Shown here: piece after piece, positions 36,472-40,675 of the stretch
How positions within the stretch are numbered: position 1 is the stretch's first letter
Layout: every line of letters starts with the position of its first letter
Position numbers and translations under genes: made by a program
Notes under the pieces: model-generated
What the model was told of the DNA's origin: nothing
Database searches by the model: none
The model's input: only the letters and a program-made list of their open reading frames with translations
Source of the DNA: Bacillota bacterium
GTDB lineage: Bacteria; Bacillota_I; Bacilli_A; RF39; UBA660
Length of the DNA stretch: 40,675 bases
NCBI GenBank assembly: GCA_015059375.1
Contig: SVAN01000009.1
Coordinates: 1 to 40,675, forward strand
Direction of reading: 5' to 3'

Positions 36472-37238
36472 ACTGTATAAACCTCACTAATTTCATTGGG
36501 TTTAGCACACTTGATATTATTGACATCAATATTCTTGTCACTCAAAACAGAAACAACAGTTTCTAAAGCACATTTTTCACTATTATTTTTCTCACTGAGA
36601 TGCAAAAGTAAGATATTTTTGGTATTTTCATCAATTAATTTCGATAAGTATATTCCAGCAAAGCGATTAGATAAATGGCCTTCATCCGAAAGAACTCGTT
36701 TTTTTAGCCATTCTGGATATGGGCCATGCGTAAGCATCTCTATATCATGATTACTTTCAATAAAATATGTATTCTTCCCTTTTAAATTTTTAAAATATCG
36801 TGAATTAACATATCCGGTATCTGTGATGTAAACTATCGAATTGTTATTTTCGGTAATCGTAAATGCTCTTGTATCACCGGTATCATGACTCATCTTAAAA
36901 GTCTTAATATCTAAGCCATCAATATTTGGATTATCATCGTATATCAAAATATTCAAATTATCAAGATTTTTTAATTCCATAAACATTTGTTGTGTAATTA
37001 CCAACTTAGCTTTATGATTCTTTAAAAACGTTGAAATTGCGGATGTATGGTCATCATGGGTATGAGTTAAAAAAATATAATCAATATCTTTATAATCAAC
37101 ATCAATGGATGCTAATTTTTCTACTATATATTTTTTTGTTTTTCCAATATCTATTAAAAGATGATATTTTTCAGTTTTTATATAAGTACAATTACCAGTC
37201 GAGCCACTGGCTAAATTACATATTTTCATTACTTCCAC
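36468..37238 (-). CDS. MBL-fold hydrolase, WalJ/YycJ-like
   Basis: LASGSTGNCTYIKTEKYHLLIDIG, FLTHTHDDHTSAI, SNHDIEML, LSEKNNSEKCALE; 5' of rlmH. Start may be ATG at 37229. Confidence 0.92.
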   Translation of the reverse strand: MEVMKICNLASGSTGNCTYIKTEKYHLLIDIGKTKKYIVEKLASIDVDYKDIDYIFLTHTHDDHTSAISTFLKNHKAKLVITQQMFMELKNLDNLNILIYDDNPNIDGLDIKTFKMSHDTGDTRAFTITENNNSIVYITDTGYVNSRYFKNLKGKNTYFIESNHDIEMLTHGPYPEWLKKRVLSDEGHLSNRFAGIYLSKLIDENTKNILLLHLSEKNNSEKCALETVVSVLSDKNIDVNNIKCAKPNEISEVYTV

Positions 37239-38701
37239 AAAGACCGAGGATTCACTGTGTAACCACCACCATAAGGCATACCATAAGTAACCCCAAAGTG
37301 AACGTGAGTACCATAAGCAAGTCCGCTGTGTCCCATTCCTCCTATAATTTGTCCTCTAGAAACTCGTTCTCCGTATTTTACGGTTATAGTATTCGGAGCC
37401 ATATGAGCATATACAGTATAATATCCATTATCATGTTTTATAACTACATTATAACCCGAAACATCCCCAATAAAACCACCATATTGCGCATTTACTACTT
37501 CTCCATCAGCTGCCGCATAAATCGGTGAACCATAGCCAGTACCGGAAATATCAATTCCCTCATGGAATGCCCCCCAGCGATATCCCCATTCGCTTGTCAC
37601 AACACAAGGTTGGTTGGTTGGCCATTGCCATTCAGTACCTGTATCGATATACTGACCACTTGAATTATACCTAGGTCCAACGGTTGTTACTTGATCAACT
37701 TTTTCAGTAATAGGAACTTGATCTAAAATTCTTGCTCCCGGTTGCGTTTCACCATTTTTTACTAAGTATTCAGTTGTAATTCTTGTAACACCAGTTACAC
37801 CCATTGTTGTTATTTCTGAATAGCCATAAGGCTTTGTTGTATCAGTAACTGTTTTCTTTTCAAATGGAATTTCAGTATCAGAGACTTCCTCAACTTCATA
37901 AGAAAAAGTGATAATTGGATCAATTAATGTAACGTTTACTTTATCACCAATTTTTAATAAGCTTTCTTTCGAAGTAAATCTAGGATTTGCAATTAAAAAT
38001 TCTTGGGGATTAAGTTTGTTCTTTTCTGACACTGATACTATTGTATCTCCTGCTTCAACCGTGTATATCTCTGTCTTATAGTCAAAACCAAATAATAAAA
38101 CTTGGCTTAATTCGGTTTTATCAGTATAAATTTTATTATTAATACTAATATAGCCCTTTTTTATAGTAATTGTTTCATCAAAATACATCATCTCAATTAT
38201 TTTTCCAGTTGTTTCAATCTTAGATTGAGTATTATTAATATAATTATTATACTCTTCGGCAGATAAGAACGCTAAAACAAAATTATGAACTGCTTCATCA
38301 AAATCATTCCTATTTAAGACATTGATAATTGTTTCCTCTTCACCTTTTATTTTAATGATATAACCCTCAATGGTAAAAGAACTCTGTTCCGCTACCTTAT
38401 TATATATTTCTTCGGCAGATGATATTGGAACATTATAAGAACTGGTTTTAATAATTTTAAAACCTTCAGGCGGATAAACATTTGCTACTTCATAACGATC
38501 TTTTATTTCTTTTTGGCGATTATTAATTATATTATATAACTCTTCATCATTAGCAACGTAACCAACAACATTTCCATCAAGATATACTTTATATATGTTA
38601 TCGGCACGCAAAACAAGTTTATTTGCAACAAAATTTAAAGCAAATAAAACGATGACTAGTATCACTATTAATGTGGTAATAATTATTTCTTTTACTTTCA
38701 T
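37229..38701 (-). CDS. M23 peptidase with LysM and G5 domains
   Basis: YTVEAGDTIVSVSEKNKLNPQEFLIANP (LysM), ETQPGARILDQVPI (G5), HEGIDISGTGYGSPIYAAADG...HVHFGV (M23). Confidence 0.93.
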   Translation of the reverse strand: MKVKEIIITTLIVILVIVLFALNFVANKLVLRADNIYKVYLDGNVVGYVANDEELYNIINNRQKEIKDRYEVANVYPPEGFKIIKTSSYNVPISSAEEIYNKVAEQSSFTIEGYIIKIKGEEETIINVLNRNDFDEAVHNFVLAFLSAEEYNNYINNTQSKIETTGKIIEMMYFDETITIKKGYISINNKIYTDKTELSQVLLFGFDYKTEIYTVEAGDTIVSVSEKNKLNPQEFLIANPRFTSKESLLKIGDKVNVTLIDPIITFSYEVEEVSDTEIPFEKKTVTDTTKPYGYSEITTMGVTGVTRITTEYLVKNGETQPGARILDQVPITEKVDQVTTVGPRYNSSGQYIDTGTEWQWPTNQPCVVTSEWGYRWGAFHEGIDISGTGYGSPIYAAADGEVVNAQYGGFIGDVSGYNVVIKHDNGYYTVYAHMAPNTITVKYGERVSRGQIIGGMGHSGLAYGTHVHFGVTYGMPYGGGYTVNPRSLWK

Positions 38702-40044
38702 TATTCATTTTCCTTATTATATTCTTTTAAAACGCTTTTGAATGAACCTATATTAAGTTCAAACATCAAATCAATTGTAGCTAAGCTACCTTTACGATGT
38801 TTTGCTATTACTAACTCAGCAGGCACAATTGTTTCTTTCTGATCTTTTTTGGCTTCATAATAATCTTTACGATTGATGAATAATACCATATCAGCATCCT
38901 GTTCTAACGATCCGGATTCTCTTAAATCAGAAAGCATCGGTTGGTTACTTTCCCTTTTTTCAGCAGTTCTAGATAGTTGGGAAAGAGCAATTACAGGGAC
39001 TTGCAATTCTAAAGCCATTGTTTTTAATGAACGAGAAATTTCTGATACTTCAACTTGTCTAGATTCAACTTTTTTGCTACCACTATTAACTAATTGCAAA
39101 TAGTCAATAATTACTAGTCCTAACCCCTGCTCACTGCTTGCTAATCTTCGACATTTTGCTCTTATTTCAGATATTGTTGCACTTGCATCAGCTTCAATAT
39201 ATATATTTGTTTCTGCTAATTCGCTCATTGCTTCATTATATCGTTGCCAATCACGATCTAACATTTTACCAGTTTGTAATTTATATGAATCAATACGTCC
39301 CACCGAAGCAATCATTCTATTTACAAGCATGTCAGCAGGCATTTCCAAGTTGAATATAGCAATGGCTTTTTTTGTCGTTGAAGCTGCAAATGTTGCCATA
39401 TTAAGCGCTAAAGCAGTTTTTCCCATTCCCGGACGAGCCGCTAATATAATCATTTCACCTGGTTGAAATCCGGTTGTTATTTTATCAAAATCATAAAAAC
39501 CCGTTTCTAAACCAGTAATAATTTTTTTGCTTTTAGCTAATTGTTCTAACTTATCATGTGCCGTTCTTAAAGCCTCATATATAGGTAATAGTTCTGATAC
39601 ACTTCGATTTCTAACTGCTAACAAAATGTTTTTCTCGGCAGAATCCTGAAGTTGAGTAACATTATCTTCTTCATAAGATTCCTCAATAATTTGCGTCGCT
39701 GTATCGATTAGACTTCGTCTAATATAAAAATCACTTAATATCTTTATATAATAATCAAGATTAGCACTAGTTACCACAGAATCAATGACATCAGTTATAT
39801 GGTCTAATCCAACCAATGATAACTTTTTATTCTTGTCTAATTCATTTTTAAGCGTTGTAATATCAATAGGAATACGATTATTATGTAATTCTTTTATAGC
39901 ACTAAAAATATATCTGTTCTTTTCGTCATAAAACATGTCTTCAGTAACAGATTCACAAATTTTATCGATTTGATCTTTAGCTATAAAGGCCACTCCCAAA
40001 ACAGACATCTCTGCTTCAAGGTTGTGAGGCATTACTCTCGCCAT
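38701..40044 (-). CDS. dnaB: Replicative DNA helicase
   Basis: LEAEMSVLG, ARPGMGKTALALNMA, VIIDYLQLVNSG, LSDLRESGSLEQDADMVLFINR. Confidence 0.99.
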   Translation of the reverse strand: MARVMPHNLEAEMSVLGVAFIAKDQIDKICESVTEDMFYDEKNRYIFSAIKELHNNRIPIDITTLKNELDKNKKLSLVGLDHITDVIDSVVTSANLDYYIKILSDFYIRRSLIDTATQIIEESYEEDNVTQLQDSAEKNILLAVRNRSVSELLPIYEALRTAHDKLEQLAKSKKIITGLETGFYDFDKITTGFQPGEMIILAARPGMGKTALALNMATFAASTTKKAIAIFNLEMPADMLVNRMIASVGRIDSYKLQTGKMLDRDWQRYNEAMSELAETNIYIEADASATISEIRAKCRRLASSEQGLGLVIIDYLQLVNSGSKKVESRQVEVSEISRSLKTMALELQVPVIALSQLSRTAEKRESNQPMLSDLRESGSLEQDADMVLFINRKDYYEAKKDQKETIVPAELVIAKHRKGSLATIDLMFELNIGSFKSVLKEYNKENE

Positions 40045-40052
40045 AATTACTC

Positions 40053-40493
40053 CTATTTTATTAAATTTATTATAATATTAAATTCTACTTTTTTATGCAA
40101 TTTTACCAGGACACTATGACTGCCCAAACAATCAATTGGTCCGTTAATAATAATTTTCTTCTTATCAATTTTATAGCCTAATTTCATAAGCTCTTCACTT
40201 ATTTGTTTACTAGAAATGGTTCCAAAAACACGATCTTGAGTTCCTGTTTTAACCTTAAAATTTAATTTTTTATCTTTCAAGCTCTTTTTTATTTGATTAT
40301 ATTCTTCAACAAGAGCTTCTTCTTCGTCTTGTCTTTGTTTAATTTCTTGATCTAGAATTTTTTTACTTCCTTCAGTATACATAACTGCTAATTTATTTTT
40401 TAATAGATAGTTATTTGCATATCCATCAGACACATCAATAATATCGTCTTTCTTTCCTTGATTTTTCACATCTTTTAATAAAATAACTTTCAT
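40053..40493 (-). CDS. rplI: 50S ribosomal protein L9
   Basis: MKVILLKDVKNQGKKDDIIDVSDGYANNYLL. Confidence 0.99.
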   Translation of the reverse strand: MKVILLKDVKNQGKKDDIIDVSDGYANNYLLKNKLAVMYTEGSKKILDQEIKQRQDEEEALVEEYNQIKKSLKDKKLNFKVKTGTQDRVFGTISSKQISEELMKLGYKIDKKKIIINGPIDCLGSHSVLVKLHKKVEFNIIINLIK

Positions 40494-40516
40494 ATTAGCC
40501 CTCCTAAATCGCTATT

Positions 40517-40525
40517 ATTATATCA
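40517..40525 (-). promoter_or_regulatory. Extended -10 TGATATAAT upstream of rplI
   Basis: Minus strand AGTTATGATATAATAATAGCG. Confidence 0.6.
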
Positions 40526-40558
40526 TAACTAAAAATAATTTAATACATAAATAAATAT

Positions 40559-40675
40559 CCACCAGCTTAGCTGGTGGTTTTTCATTTTCGCCTAAAAGGC
40601 TCATCTATTGGCCTCCACTTAAGTGGCCTTTGCAACTGCCAGAAGCATCTATTACTCGCTACCCTTTAAAAGGGT
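40559..40675. other. Multi-hairpin structured noncoding element, truncated by window edge
   Basis: CCACCAGCTTAGCTGGTGG(TTTTT), GCCTAAAAGGC, CCACTTAAGTGG, ACCCTTTAAAAGGGT, and direct repeat CATCTATT at 40602 and 40646. Confidence 0.6.

Noticed and set aside
37031-37528. 165 aa plus-strand ORF
   Set aside because: Antisense to walJ-like and M23 genes; Tyr/Ser-rich non-family sequence.
1-40675. Alternative genetic code (UGA=Trp) given Mollicutes-like AT content
   Set aside because: Conserved Trp positions use TGG and long conserved genes translate fully under the standard code.

Overview
Low-GC Gram-positive chromosomal window, standard genetic code (TGG used for Trp), with the look of an uncultivated gut-type Bacilli/RF39-like lineage (inference only). 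Informational genes: str operon (rpsL-rpsG-fusA-tuf start), rplK-rplA and rplJ-rplL, pheS-pheT behind a T-box, and an rplI-dnaB-M23/LysM/G5-walJ-like-rlmH-MFS-ung operon. rpoB and rpoC are absent between rplL and rpsL; a terminator and two small membrane genes, one pilin-like, sit there instead. Envelope genes: ftsE-ftsX with an M23 hydrolase and a lipoprotein, then a giant Cys/Ca-repeat protein ending in a TasA/CalY-like domain next to a SipW/ER-type signal peptidase. The most interesting accessory block (about 22.2-30.5 kb) combines an FkbH-like HAD protein, an acyl carrier protein, an MBOAT acyltransferase, a DHHW/AlgX-DltD-like protein, a DUF4358 lipoprotein, two paralogous Ig-SGNH proteins and two small membrane paralogues. 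It may be a DltA-independent, ACP-fed system for acylating an extracellular polymer. RNA elements: L10 leader, an L1-binding 23S-mimic leader before rplK, a Phe T-box, several (bi)directional terminators, and a structured element cut by the right window edge. A GerQ homologue next to a SpoVB/MurJ-like flippase hints at sporulation ancestry. No tRNA, rRNA or CRISPR array was recognised.
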